In this document: positions 11,801 to 21,500 of the stretch, one piece after another
How the letters are laid out: every line of letters begins with the position of its first letter
How positions within the stretch are numbered: position 1 is the first letter of the stretch
From: Ruminiclostridium josui JCM 17888
GTDB taxonomy: Bacteria; Bacillota; Clostridia; Acetivibrionales; DSM-1351
Direction of reading: 5' to 3'
NCBI RefSeq assembly: GCF_000526495.1
Contig: NZ_JAGE01000001.1
Coordinates: 2,848,001-2,912,000, forward strand
Length of the DNA: 64,000 bases
Program-made: the position numbers and the translations under genes
Notes under the pieces: model-generated
The model's database searches: none
What the model was told of the DNA's origin: nothing
Seen by the model: only the letters and a program-made list of their open reading frames with translations

Positions 11801-12530
11801 TGATGTATTGGATGAAAAAGGTGTACAGCTCATTGAAATAAAGAATTTCTCAATGAGACAAATTTCGGAAGAGAATAGTGAAAACATCAAAAACAGAAGT
11901 CGGAGTTCAAATTCTTTTACGGAAGACATACAAGTATATGACAGCTTAATTAGTAGCTCAAACAGAGACAATATTATGGACTCGGGATTGACAGTAGACG
12001 AAGGAAGAAAAGCCTTTGAAAAAATACTGTCAGGACAGTATTTTAACAACCAGGTTATTGTATCAACCAAAGAGATTAAAGAAGCTATTGCAAACGCAGG
12101 TTATATAAATAAAAAAAGTAATATGGTTGCTGAAAAGGATGAACAAAAATCACTGCATCCAAGGCCTGACCTTCCAAATGCATATTCTGCGCCAAAAAGC
12201 GAGGCTGAAAAAAGGCTTGTGCAGATATGGCAAAACCTTCTTGGCATAGATGGGGTAGGAATACATGATGAGTTTTTTGCACTGGGAGGAGATTCTCTCC
12301 TTTTGGTACAACTGCACACAAATATCAAAGAAGTATTTACTACGGATTTAGCCGTTGTTGATTTATATAAATACAATACAATAGCACTTCTGGCTTCAAA
12401 GCTTGAGGGTGAAAACCATCAGAATGAAAAGCCAAGCTTTAAACGAATAAATGAAAGAGTCAGCAAACAGCAGGAAAGACTGAAGCAAAGAAAGCAAAGG
12501 ATGATGATAAAGAGGGGGGAGAAACAGTAA
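2805..12530 (+). CDS. Hybrid NRPS-PKS: FAAL-ACP-C-A(Gly)-T-KS-KR-DH-ACP
   Basis: ATG at 2805 is preferred because GTG at 2793 lies inside the AAGAGGTG ribosome binding site. Domains (residues): fatty acyl-AMP ligase ~1-575 (FSSGSTGDPKG, PLTHDMGLIG); carrier, Ser613; condensation ~670-1110 (H803 of HHIVFDG); adenylation ~1140-1615; carrier, Ser1667; ketosynthase ~1722-2150 (Cys1900, EAHGTGT); ketoreductase ~2330-2760 (GGLGGIG, Tyr2697); dehydratase ~2765-3010 (His2779, Asp2946); carrier, Ser3164; and a charged, possibly docking tail. The binding-pocket residues I read from the alignment to GrsA are D-I-L-Q-L-G-V-I-W, close to the glycine code. There is no acyltransferase: the KS-AT linker runs directly into the post-AT linker (PVYPFEGQSFW). 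Predicted product so far: an acyl-glycine extended by one reduced and dehydrated malonyl unit. Confidence 0.92.
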   Translation: MYAFKTLVDLIVSRQNEKAKGITFILSETEEHFVSYGELYHGARSLLYSLQASGFKKGDEVIFQIDNNRQFMFAFWACILGGMIPVPVTTGTNDEHKLKLFKIWNILKNPKMLASSDFFARLKNFGDKNGLSEQVDIMQERTLSMENIGQTEYLGEIAEAQENDIAFIQFSSGSTGDPKGVIITHRNVLYDIGAVIRWVNINSEDSGLNWMPLTHDMGLIGTHIKDVIACINQYNIETQLFIRHPSLWIQKASEHKVTLLYSPNFGYKHFLTFFKPEVIKDWDLSSVRLIYNGAEPISYELCDEFLEKLSPYGLKRNSMYTVYGLAEGTIAVTFPRLGDEMRFITLDRNYLNIGDTVREVSKDDPRGCSFADEGYPIYDCNVRICDIDNNDVGENKIGYICIVGANVTSGYYNNEEATRKAITKDGWLNTGDLGFMRDGRLIITGRAKDVIFVKGQNYYSHDIERVAQEAEGIELGKIVAVGAFNEQIKSDELILFVLFKMKADKFIGTVRILKKLISERMGIEVSHVIPIKSIPKTTSGKVQRYKLRERYINGEFDNLKDEIELLLKTEADSRAIDLPENEIQAKLVGIWQEVLGVKKIGIKDNFFELGGDSLKATQTISRIREEFGVKLEQTSLFDNPVLNVFAEIVEKSDKITEDENRIQRLQEKGALPLSYAQQRIWFLDRLNENSSQYMLYTGLNIKGNLQYDLILKSFNTIIERHESLRTSFFEDDGQPVQTIREGVHMDLPLVNLTGIPSEMRREKAMALAKEEISCPFDLSKAPLIRGKLIQLEKDEYILVLAAHHIVFDGWSFKVLLKELETLYNSYLQNEDYVLPDLKITYSDYACWQIDRYKENTIQKQLVYWKEKLGGKLPVLELPFSKQRPTVQTYKGSNFHCSLSDELCEKLKRSAEQEGATLYMILLAAFKVLLFKYTGQEDIIIGSPVANRNRSELEPMIGFFTNNLVIRTAFSGNNSFRELLRNVRNVTLEAYSNQDVPFEKIVEELNLERDMSRNPLFQVFFNLQDTPVPEARLSGMSISSINIEGDTSRFDLSVDINDSGEGLEVNFEFNTDLFDAEYIKRMAGHYTYLLENLTENFETQINKFNILSSEESKTILEGWNNTHVDFESDLWIRLFEDKVSTNPLAVAVVKGDKQLSYSDLDTRANRLANYLVSQGVGPETIVGIYMERSIDMLTALVGVHKSGGAYLPMDPVFPKDRLEYMLDNAQVPIILTDTIIKDTLPLNKAKVICISEQWKEISEQSSEKPKNRATKDNLAYVIYTSGSTGNPKGVQIEHRALTNFLLSMGTSTNLSEKDRLLAVTTLSFDIAGLEMLLPLITGASVVIAGRDEVIDGEKLISLMEKHDISIMQATPATWRMLVEAGWQGCSNLKILCGGEALPRDLANELMDRCSCLWNVYGPTETTIWSTMMHLDSKVGPVSIGKPIANTTVYILDNEMNPTPVGVPGELYIGGAGLARGYLKLPQLTQEKFVPNPFSREEGSRLYKTGDIVRFMPDGNIEFVGREDHQVKIRGFRIELGEIETLLNKNSLISQSVVVCREIFTGEKAIIAYVIPKTMEIDTGSLRAYLRERLPDYMIPSYFVKLDSFPMTPNKKIDRKALPIPEKTTSSSNSDMIKPSNGVQQTVSDIWKEVLGRENIGLNENFFDLGGHSLLLAKVRSKIAKTMNIDLQVIDLFKYPTVNTLSEYLEERLGKKTTAIHSKKIMPETASLQSNDIAVIGMSARVPGARNLDEFWTNLCKGKESITHFSDQEIIAEGVAPELLKKPEYVKAWGVLEDADKFDGQFFGFNPREAEILDPQQRIFLEEAWKAIEDAGCDSERFNGAIGTFASVGMNTYIKYLSEDSDYGNVANNYQIMINNDKDFLATRVAYKLNLEGPGITVQTACSSSMVAVHLACRSLLNKECDMALAGGVSIRFPQKTGYLYQEGMILSPDGHCRAFDEKAQGTVGGNGAGVVVLKRLEDAIAQGDNICAVIKATAVNNDGSLKVGYTAPRIEGEAAVIAKAQELAGVSPETITYIEAHGTGTPLGDPIEIEALEKVFSEKTDKKNYCAIGSVKTNIGHLDAASGVIGLIKTVLALKNAKIPPSINFNKPNPKCNFKDGHFYVNAKLSEWKTDGIPRRAGVSSFGIGGTNAHAVLEEAPSKRKVTPVKSRNLLIFSAKTPSALKKITLNFALHLKENPNIDMNDAAYTLKLGRREFEYRCLLVCDTREEAIEAIENDKLIYAGHIKKDISYNPEKLKEYTEEELGIFWLQGEKIDWISLYEGKNRSKISLPVYPFEGQSFWAKSKKSESKNINEYFYAPIWKQTVYNISSEVTLPENIKFILVLAKENNFENKFIELLKESGANVIVANPKQQQDYDILLTELKNQGKVPDRIINMLGISNKNRGKDLFYSMLFLAKALGKQSLNKEINTIVLTNSMQKVFGESVLYPEKALVLGPCRVIPKEYENIKCRSVDFILCENDSPFERELLEQLLNEAYSDSGDTTVAYRGESRLIQSFDKMEIQNTQKPVLQIKNKGTYLITGGLGGIGLALAEYFAETEKVNFVLVGRSSFPDIEKWNDWLKEKGENDPISTKIRTLKRIKELGSEILIYRGNVDNMEEMISIRQQVQNCFGSIDGVIHAAGNPGGGMIQIKEESFVENVFAPKVTGTQVLYEVLKDCKLDFFIMSSSLNSITGGFGQVDYSAANNFMDAFATAHDSRYGTRFVSINWDRWPGVGMAKDNKVLRNSDTKPIHPLLERKISESSDKVIYLSRFNPKKDWVLREHLVMGIPTIAGTTYIEMARAAYADINGDTPVELSDVTFLTPMAVREDEEQDVLTILKKKVGHYEFKIISRLHSNVAENPWREHAHGKILAAIDSEYKQIDISESADIFNKEKFENINKDIKEFITFGDRWRTLKRFGFHGTKGIAEIELSPEFIDDLKYFNIHPSLLDVATGSVRLTSKRNFLPVSYEKIIVKQKLPEKIYANITLKDEYNSPNEIITCDIDVLDEKGVQLIEIKNFSMRQISEENSENIKNRSRSSNSFTEDIQVYDSLISSSNRDNIMDSGLTVDEGRKAFEKILSGQYFNNQVIVSTKEIKEAIANAGYINKKSNMVAEKDEQKSLHPRPDLPNAYSAPKSEAEKRLVQIWQNLLGIDGVGIHDEFFALGGDSLLLVQLHTNIKEVFTTDLAVVDLYKYNTIALLASKLEGENHQNEKPSFKRINERVSKQQERLKQRKQRMMIKRGEKQ

Positions 12531-15529
12531 TGAGTAATTTTGAAGAAAATGACTCCTTGGATGGTGCAATAGCCATAATAGGTATGGCAGGCCGCTTCCC
12601 AGGGGCTAATAATACGGAGGAGTTCTGGGAAAATCTTTATAATGGTGTGGAGTCTGTAAAATTTTTCAAACATGATGACCTTGTAAAGATGGGTATAGAC
12701 GAACATCTGCTGGATAATCCAAAATTTGTTGCAGCTGACGCTATTTTGGACGGAATGGATATGTTTGATGCCGAGTTTTTTGATTATTCTGCAAGAGAAG
12801 CAGAAATTATGGATCCACAGCACCGCTTGTTTCTTGAGAGTGCATGGGAGGTACTTGAAAGTGCTGGATATAATTCTGATTTGTATGACGGACGAATAGC
12901 AGTCTATGCCAGTGCAAACCTAAGCGGATACATGGTAAGAAACCTGTATTCCAATCCAGAACTGGTTGAAAGTCTGGGTTCCTTCAAAATAATGATAGCA
13001 AACGGACAGGATTTCCTTGCAACAAAGGTGTCCTATAAAATGAACCTTATGGGGCCAAGTGTAAATGTCAACACTCTTTGCTCATCATCTATGGTAGCAG
13101 TTCATTATGCCTGTCAGAGTCTTAACAACTTTGAATGTGATATTGCTATGGCGGGAGGCGTCAGCTTTCAAGTGTCAAGAAATGAGGCATTCTTTTATCA
13201 AGAAGGCGGTATAGGTTCTGCAGATGGACACTGTCGTGCCTTTGACTCCAAAGCCAATGGAACGGTAAGCGGAAGCGGACTGGGCATTTTAGCATTAAAA
13301 AGACTTGAGGATGCAATTGCTGACGGAGATTATATACATGCAATTATAAAAGGAACAGGCATTAATAATGACGGTTCTTCAAAAAACAGCTATACTGCTC
13401 CAAATGTAGACGGTCAGGCTGAATGTATTGCTGAGGCTATAGAAATGTCAGGTGTCAATCCTGAAACAATTACATACATAGATGCTCACGGAACAGGAAC
13501 AAACCTGGGAGACCCTATTGAAATAGCTGCTTTGACCAAGGCATTCAGAGCATATACAGATAAAAAGGAGTTCTGTGCAATAGGTTCGGTAAAAACAAAT
13601 ATAGGTCATCTAGTAAATGCCGGCGGTGTGGCTAGTATGATAAAAACAATACTAGCAATGAAACACAGGATAATACCGGCAAGCCTGAATTTCCAGGAGC
13701 CAAACCCTAAGATAGACTTTGTAAACAGTCCATTTTATGTAAATAGCGAGCTTTCAAAATGGGAAACAGAAGGTTTTCCACTAAGAGCAGGTGTCAGCTC
13801 ATTTGGAATCGGAGGCACTAATACACATGTTATTTTGGAGGAAGCTCCTGACGTCCAACCATCGGAAAAATCAAAAAGACCTTATCAGTTGATTTCACTA
13901 TCAGCAAAGACAGAAACAGCACTTGAAAAAATGACACAAAACCTTGTTGAACATATAAATAAGAATCCTGACTTAAATTTAGCTGATATAGCATTTACAC
14001 ATCATGTAGGTAGAAGAAGCTTCAATCACCGTAGAATTGTAGTTTGTAAAGACCTTATAGATTTAAAAGAGAAATTAAATAATTCCGCCAGTTGTAATGT
14101 TATCTCGTACTTTCAGAAACACAAGAACAGGCCGGTTGTATTTATGTTTCCAGGAGATGTTAAATACGTAAATGAGTGGGGCGAATTGTACAAGACTGAA
14201 GAAAAGTTCAGAAAAACTGTGGATTACTGTGCCGACTATCTAGTGTCCATTTTGGGTATTGATATAAGAACTTTACTGAATTCAGACAGGACTGCAAATG
14301 AAAACAACATTGAAAGATCATTAACTTTTGTTGCACAGTATTCGATGGCAAAACTCCTTATAGAGTCAGGTTTAAAACCTGAAAGTATGATAGGGGAAGG
14401 TGCAGGAGAATATGTTGCCGCATGTATTTCTGAAGTATTGAGCCTTGAAGATGTATTGAGAATTACTGCTTCCGAAGATAAAGATTTTCCGGAAATTCTA
14501 GGGGAAGTCACATTAAATGTACCACAAATACCATTTGTATCGTCTATGAGGGGAAAATGGATGGATGATTCCTTGGCAACAAGTACGGATTACTGGTTAC
14601 AACAGCGCAACAGCAATTTTTCAGCCCAAGGCTTGCAGGAAATTCTTTCTGATGATGAAAGGATTTTTGTTGAAATCGGTAATGGTAAAAGGTTTTTAGC
14701 AGAAGCCGGAACTTCTTTGATTTCAGTTCAGATTGAAAACAAAAGTTCCTCTGAGGCATTTATAGAATGTATGGGAAAGGTCTGGGTTTACGGGGCAAAA
14801 GTTGATTGGAATAAATTCTATGAAGAAGAAAAGAGGCACCGTATTCCACTGCCTACATATCCATTTGAAAGACAGCGATATTGGATTGAACCTGGTGTAA
14901 GAACTGATAAGAAAAGGGAGCAGGAGTTCCCGGTTTCTGATAAATCCGAAATAGATGAGAAGTTGCTTGCGAAATCCAGTAAAGCAAGCATTTCCGTATC
15001 TATAGAGCTGGATGAAGACACATTAGGCTCAGAAACACATGCCCCTAAGATAAATCAAATAGAAGAAATGCTTTTGTTCAAAGAAAAACTTGAAAAATTA
15101 TGCTCTGAATTTGAAGGGAAAATAAAAGTTTCACCTCTGTTGTTAAAGAGTTCAGAAAAACTCTCTGAGAGTAATTTGGACAGCTCTGAAAAGCTTAGCA
15201 AAAGGCCTCGTCCCGATTTGGATGTACCTTATGTGGAACCTTCAAGTGAGGTTGAAAAAATAATTGCGGAGCACTGGAAGAAGGTTCTTGGCTTTGAAAA
15301 ACTGGGAATACACGACGATTTCTTTGAGCTTGGGGGCCATTCACTGATTGCTGCCGCCGTTGCATCAGATTTAAGTAAGGTATTCAATATTCAGATACCA
15401 ATGACCAAGCTTTTGGAGGCTACAACAATTGCCGAGGTTGCAGAAATGGTTGAAACCTTCCGTTGGGCTATACAGGGAGAAGGAGAGGCAGCAGCTGCTG
15501 AAGAGGAAATGGAAGGCGGAACAATATAA
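12530..15529 (+). CDS. PKS module: KS - degenerate AT - ACP
   Basis: The ATG overlaps the previous stop by one base (TAATG), implying translational coupling. The 999-residue protein carries a complete ketosynthase (Cys184 in TLCSSSMVAVH, His320 in DAHGTGT, His360 in NIGHL), then a remnant acyltransferase at ~535-720, then a carrier protein (Ser938 in ELGGHSL). The remnant keeps the family start (VVFMFPGD) and EYVAACISEVLSLEDVL, but the GHSxG nucleophile motif reads GEGAG, with Ala625 in place of Ser. The following stretch is also much shorter than in working ATs. It has no reductive domain, so the module should add one malonyl unit and leave a beta-keto group, using a trans-acting AT. The tail is Glu/Ala-rich. 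Confidence 0.92.
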   Translation: MSNFEENDSLDGAIAIIGMAGRFPGANNTEEFWENLYNGVESVKFFKHDDLVKMGIDEHLLDNPKFVAADAILDGMDMFDAEFFDYSAREAEIMDPQHRLFLESAWEVLESAGYNSDLYDGRIAVYASANLSGYMVRNLYSNPELVESLGSFKIMIANGQDFLATKVSYKMNLMGPSVNVNTLCSSSMVAVHYACQSLNNFECDIAMAGGVSFQVSRNEAFFYQEGGIGSADGHCRAFDSKANGTVSGSGLGILALKRLEDAIADGDYIHAIIKGTGINNDGSSKNSYTAPNVDGQAECIAEAIEMSGVNPETITYIDAHGTGTNLGDPIEIAALTKAFRAYTDKKEFCAIGSVKTNIGHLVNAGGVASMIKTILAMKHRIIPASLNFQEPNPKIDFVNSPFYVNSELSKWETEGFPLRAGVSSFGIGGTNTHVILEEAPDVQPSEKSKRPYQLISLSAKTETALEKMTQNLVEHINKNPDLNLADIAFTHHVGRRSFNHRRIVVCKDLIDLKEKLNNSASCNVISYFQKHKNRPVVFMFPGDVKYVNEWGELYKTEEKFRKTVDYCADYLVSILGIDIRTLLNSDRTANENNIERSLTFVAQYSMAKLLIESGLKPESMIGEGAGEYVAACISEVLSLEDVLRITASEDKDFPEILGEVTLNVPQIPFVSSMRGKWMDDSLATSTDYWLQQRNSNFSAQGLQEILSDDERIFVEIGNGKRFLAEAGTSLISVQIENKSSSEAFIECMGKVWVYGAKVDWNKFYEEEKRHRIPLPTYPFERQRYWIEPGVRTDKKREQEFPVSDKSEIDEKLLAKSSKASISVSIELDEDTLGSETHAPKINQIEEMLLFKEKLEKLCSEFEGKIKVSPLLLKSSEKLSESNLDSSEKLSKRPRPDLDVPYVEPSSEVEKIIAEHWKKVLGFEKLGIHDDFFELGGHSLIAAAVASDLSKVFNIQIPMTKLLEATTIAEVAEMVETFRWAIQGEGEAAAAEEEMEGGTI

Positions 15530-15547
15530 TTTTAGGAGGTGGTTAAA

Positions 15548-18500
15548 GTGTCTGTAATGCAATTTCTGTCAAGACTGCGTAATATGGGAGTAAATTTATG
15601 GTTGGATAAGGGTCAATTAAAGTATAAGGCTCCAAAAGGAGTAGTAAATAAAGCATTACTATCTGAAATATCTGAAAACAAGGATGATATAATAGAATTT
15701 CTTAAAAAATTAAAAATGGAAGCAAGTTCCAATGATGATCAAATTCCGCAGGCTCCTAGAGACGGCATAACAGAATTTCCACTCTCCTATTCACAGCAGT
15801 CCATGTGGTTTTATGATCAGCTTATAAAAGGAAATCCTGCTTTTAATATATCAAATGCTGTAAAAATAACAGGTAAACTCAATATTGATGCTATTGAAAA
15901 TGCAATAAATGAACTGGTAAGAAGACATGAAGCCTTGAGGACTACTTTCAGAAGTATTGCTGGGAATCCTGTTCAGGTTGTAAAAGCAGAAATAAAAGCA
16001 GAGCTTTGCAAAACATATTTAGAGAATTCTATTGAAGAAGTCCGGCTTAAAGACCTTTTAAAAGAAGAAGCAAGACGGGTATTTGATCTGGAGACAGGCC
16101 CCTTATTCCGCTTTCACTTATTTATACTTGGTGAAGAAGAATATGTATTAACAATGATAATACACCATATAATATCCGACGGCTGGTCAAATACGGTATT
16201 GGTTGGAGAGTTGTTTACTTTATATAAAATGAGTGTACAGGGTGTGGGGCAGACATTACCGCTGCCATCACTACAATTTGTAGATTATGCATGCTGGGAA
16301 AAAAATAGGCTGCAGGGAGAGTTGTTGGAAAATTTGTTAGACTACTGGGAAAAACAGCTGGCAAATACCAGTACACTAAAACTTCCTCTAGATCGTGAAA
16401 GAACAACAGTGCGTGCTTTTGAGGGCGGATATGAGCCTGTGATAATACCCGTTGAACTTACAAAAAAAATAAATACAATTTGTAAAAATAGAAGCGTTAC
16501 CCAGTTCATATTTATTCTTGCTGCTTTTAAAACTTTGCTTTACAGGTATTCGGGACAGAAGGATATTTGCATAGGTACTGTTGTAGCAAACAGAAACAGA
16601 AAAGAGATTGAGAGTGCAGTGGGATTTTTTATGAATACTCTTGCATTGCGTACCCAAATTGAAGGGGACAGCTGTTTTACGGAGGTACTAGAAAGAGTAA
16701 AGAAAACCACCTATGATGCATTTACGTATCAGGAACTTCCTTTTGATAAGATGGTGGAGGAGCTGAAACCACCCAGAGAGGATGGAGTAAATCCTTTTTT
16801 CCAGGTTATGTTTATTCTTCAAAATACTCAAAAAGTGGACTTGGAGCTTCCAGGAGTAACAATGCAGCCTCTTGATATAGAAAGCGGTATGGCGCCATTT
16901 GACTTAAGGCTGCAACTTACTGAAACACAGGAAGGTTTAAGGGGCGGGTTTGACTATAACCTTTCAATTTTTGATTCCTCTACTATCAGAAGATTGGCAA
17001 AGCACTTAATTAAGACAATAGAATGTATAGTAGAAAATCAGGAGCAAAATATTACACAGCTTTCGATTTTTACTCAGGAAGACATTAAAAACATACATAA
17101 ACTAAAAATAGCTGTTGCATCAACCTTTACAGCTGAGCCTGTTGAAGATTATATAAGTTGGTGGTGCAAGCAGTTTGGCATTAAGAATGAAGTAGTTTTT
17201 GCGCCCTACAATCAGGTTTTTCAGCAGCTATTGGATGAAACAAGCCTTATTTCTCTGAATGACGGTGTAAATATACTGCTTATTCGGTTTGAGGATTGGC
17301 TAAGAAACAATATGTCAGAGGATGCTGAGCAGATTAAAAAGCTTGAAGAGAACTATACCTATCTTTTAAGTACTTTGAAATCAAAAGCAAAAAGTATACC
17401 TTATTTTGTTGGAATATTTCCTGTAGGACAGTATTCTAATATCAGTCCCAAAGTCAGTGAATATATTCAAGAAATGAACAAGAGATGGAAACTGGCTTTA
17501 GAAGATATGGAAAATGTATATGTAATGGACTGCGAAAATCTGGACAAACAGTTTGCTATTGATACCGTGTTTGATACGCTAAAAGATACTGAAGCACACA
17601 TGCCTTTTAGTGATACGTATTTCGGTGCTTTAGGAACATTTACCGCCAGGAAGATTTGTGCATGGAAAAAGCAGAATTTCAAGGTTATAGTGCTTGACTG
17701 TGATAATACTCTATGGAAAGGTGTATGTGGAGAAGAAGGAGCACAGGGGGTTATAATAAGCGAGCCCTTTATGAGATTACAGGAAATTATGCTGGATTGC
17801 TACAGGGAAGGTATGCTTCTGGCTCTTTGCAGCAAGAATAATGAAGCAGATGTATGGGAGGTATTTGATAGTAACAATGGAATGTTACTAAAAAAGGAGC
17901 ATTTTGTTTCATGGAGAATAAACTGGCAGTCAAAAGCAGATAACATAAGAGAAATTGCCCAGGAGCTAAATCTTGGTGTTGATAGCTTCATTTTTATAGA
18001 TGATAGTCCTGTAGAATGCAGTGAAGTAATGACTAAACTGCCGGAAGTGTTAACACTTAACTTGCCTGAAAATGCTGAACAAATACCTTCGTATCTACAG
18101 CATGTCTGGGCTTTTGATAGAATTAAAGTTACCGCTGAAGATGCTCAAAGAACACAAATGTATATAGCCGAGAAGGAGAGAAAGCAAATACAGGACAGTG
18201 CTCATTCTCTGGACGGTTTTATACAAAGTCTTGAACTTAAAATGAGCATGAACCTCATAGAGAATTCACAATATATGAGAGCCGCTCAACTGACTCATAG
18301 AACCAATCAATTTAATCTTAGCACAATAAGAAGAACGGAAGAGGAATTGAGGCTGCTGACAAGTTTGCCGGGTTGCAAATGCCATGTAATAGAGGTAAGC
18401 GACAGATTTGGTGATTATGGACTGGTAGGTGTGGTAATAACAAAGGAAAACGGCGATAAGCTTTTAATAGACACATTCCTTCTGAGTTGCAGAGTGTTGG

Positions 18501-21500
18501 GAAGAAGGATAGAAGATGCAATACTTGTTGGTCTTAAAAAGCTTTGTAATAATACAGGTGCAAGGATACTTGAAGCAGAGTTTCGACCAACTGAAAAAAA
18601 TATGCCCTTTAAGAAATTTCTTGAAAAGAGTGGATGGAAAAGTATTAAAGAAAAGAATGGAATTACCATATACCAATTGGATATTAACGAAATACCTGAA
18701 CAAGAAAATCTGGTTGAATGTTACTTTGATTCTAAATTTGAGTCTATGGTAAAGTCCAAAGTAGTAACAGAAGTAAAACATGAGCCGGTTAGCATAAAAC
18801 AAGAAAATGAAAATACGTTAGTAAGTAATGACTGGAAAGTTCTTAAAGTAAACATGGAAATGCTTTTCCACAAAGCATATTTGCTTCCACTTGAAAACGC
18901 TTCGGGGAAATTGCTTGCAGCACTGCCTGTTCATAGACCCTATATGGGCAAGAAAACAGTGGAAACTACAAACCAGCAATATAAAGCACCCGGCAATAAA
19001 ACTGAAAAGATATTGGTTCAAATTTGGCAGGAGATACTTGGGATTGAGAAAATAGGAGTAAATGATGATTTCTTTAAGTTGGGGGGACACTCTCTTACTG
19101 CTGTTTCTATAATTTCAAGGATTAGAGATAAATTTCGTAAATATATACCTCTCCAATGGATTATAGAGAACAGAACCATAGCACAATTAGGGAAGTTAAT
19201 AGGGGATTTTGAAGAGGCAGATAATTCAGATGATATACAAGAGAATATACCAAGGGCTAGTGACGAAAAAAAAGAATTTCCTCTTTCCTTTTCACAACAG
19301 TCTATGTGGTTTTATGACCAATTGAACAAGGGTAATGCAGTTTTTAACTTGTCCAGCGCTGTACGTATAAGCGGCGGACTGAATACTGAAATCCTTAAGC
19401 AAACACTGGAAAATGTAGTTATGTCTCATGAAGCTTTAAGGACAACATTTAAGAACATAAATGGCAGTCCTGTGCAGGTTATAAATGAAAATATTGATGT
19501 TGAGATAAATGAAATTGACCTTACATACATGAAAAAAGAAAATGAAGAAGAAATAGAACAACTTTTAAAACAGGAGGCACGATATATATTTGATCTGGAA
19601 AAGGGCCCATTGTTCAGATTCTGCCTTTTCTTGCTCAACGGAAATGAATACATTTTTTCTATGACAACGCATCACATAATATCTGATGGTTGGTCAAATA
19701 CGATTATTGTAGAAGAACTTTTAGAGAATTACAGTCAACTGGCAAAAGGACAAGCCATAGAGGCAAAATCCCTTCCAATAAGATTTGCAGATTATGCTAT
19801 ATGGGAAAGAAACAGATTTTCAGGGGAAAGATTGGACAAGCTTATGGGATACTGGAAAAAGCAGCTTGAAAATCCAACAACTCTTGAACTTCCCACTGAT
19901 AAAGTTAGACCTAAAAATCGTACATACGAAGGTGGTTTTGAGAGTGTTGTAATTCCAGAAAAACTGATGCCGGAGCTAAGAAGGCTTTCAAATGACATGG
20001 GTGTAACACTGTTTATGCTAATTCTTGCTGCATTCCAGACATTATTACACAGATATTCGGGACAAAATGATATTTTTACGGGCACAGTAGTTGCAAACCG
20101 AAATAAGGCTGAAATTGAAAATACAGTGGGGCCTTTCATAAATACATTGGTTCTTAGAACTAATTTTGAGGAGGATCCGGACTTTTCAAGCCTTCTTTTA
20201 AAAGTTAAAAAGACAACTCTGGAAGCATATGAACATCAAGAATTGCCTTTTGACAAAATGCTTGAAGAAATGAAATTGGAAAGAGACTTAAGCAGGGCTC
20301 CCTTATTTCAGGTTATGTTTATACTCCATAACAATAAAAAAGCTGAACTGGAACTTGATGGACTGAAAATAACTGAAATAGATGTGACAAGTGATATGGC
20401 TCCTTTTGATTTAAGGTTGCAGTTGACAGAGACAGAAAAAGGGATAAAAGGCGGCTTTGACTATAACATATCGCTATTTGAGCCTGCAACAGTTAAATCA
20501 ATATCAATGCATCTTATTAAATTACTTAAAAGTATAGTACAAAAGCCTAACGAGAAGGTATCAAGACTTGAATATATTACAGAAACAGAAAAGAAACAGA
20601 TACTAGAAGACTTTAATAATACTAATGCTGATTTCCCGGATAACAAGGTTATTTATCAATACTTGGAGGAACAGGCCACAAAAGATTCTTCGAATACGGC
20701 AGTAATATTTCAAAATAAGAAATTGACATACGGTGAACTCAATTACAGAGCAAACTGCCTTGCAAGACTTCTGAAAGACAATGGAGTAGTACAAGAAAGC
20801 ATTGTAGCAATAATGATGGAACGTTCATTTGAGATGATAATAGCAATAATGGCAATACAGAAAGCAGGAGGAGCATATCTGCCCATAGACCCCCATTTTC
20901 CTTCTGAAAGGATAGATTATATACTAAAAGACAGCCAAACAAAAATATTGTTGACTCATAAGGAATTCGGGGATTGTGAAATTCCGGAAAATATAAAAAA
21001 GATAAATCTTGATTTAGTTGATTTATCCCATGTAGAAAAATCAAACCTGTCTTTGATTGCAACTCCTGAGAATATTGCATATGTAATTTATACATCAGGC
21101 TCAACAGGTAAGCCAAAAGGAACACTGATAGAGCACAAATCTCTTGTGAACAGGTTAAACTGGATGCAGAAAAAATATCCTTTAGACAAAAATGATATTA
21201 TCCTGCAAAAAACACCTTATACCTTCGACGTATCTGTATGGGAAATGTTCTGGTGGTCTATGGCGGGAGCCAAGGTATGTTTTCTTGAACCCGGAGCTGA
21301 AAAAGACCCTGTAAAGATTGTGGAAGCAATTGAAAAAAACAATATTACAGTTATTCATTTTGTTCCATCAATGCTAAGTATTTTTCTTGAATATCTTAAG
21401 CAAACAGGGGAGGTACAAAGAGTTGCTGGACTTAAAATGGTTTTCGCCAGCGGAGAGGCACTAACACCTTCGCAGGTAGAGGTATTTAAAAAACTGCTTT

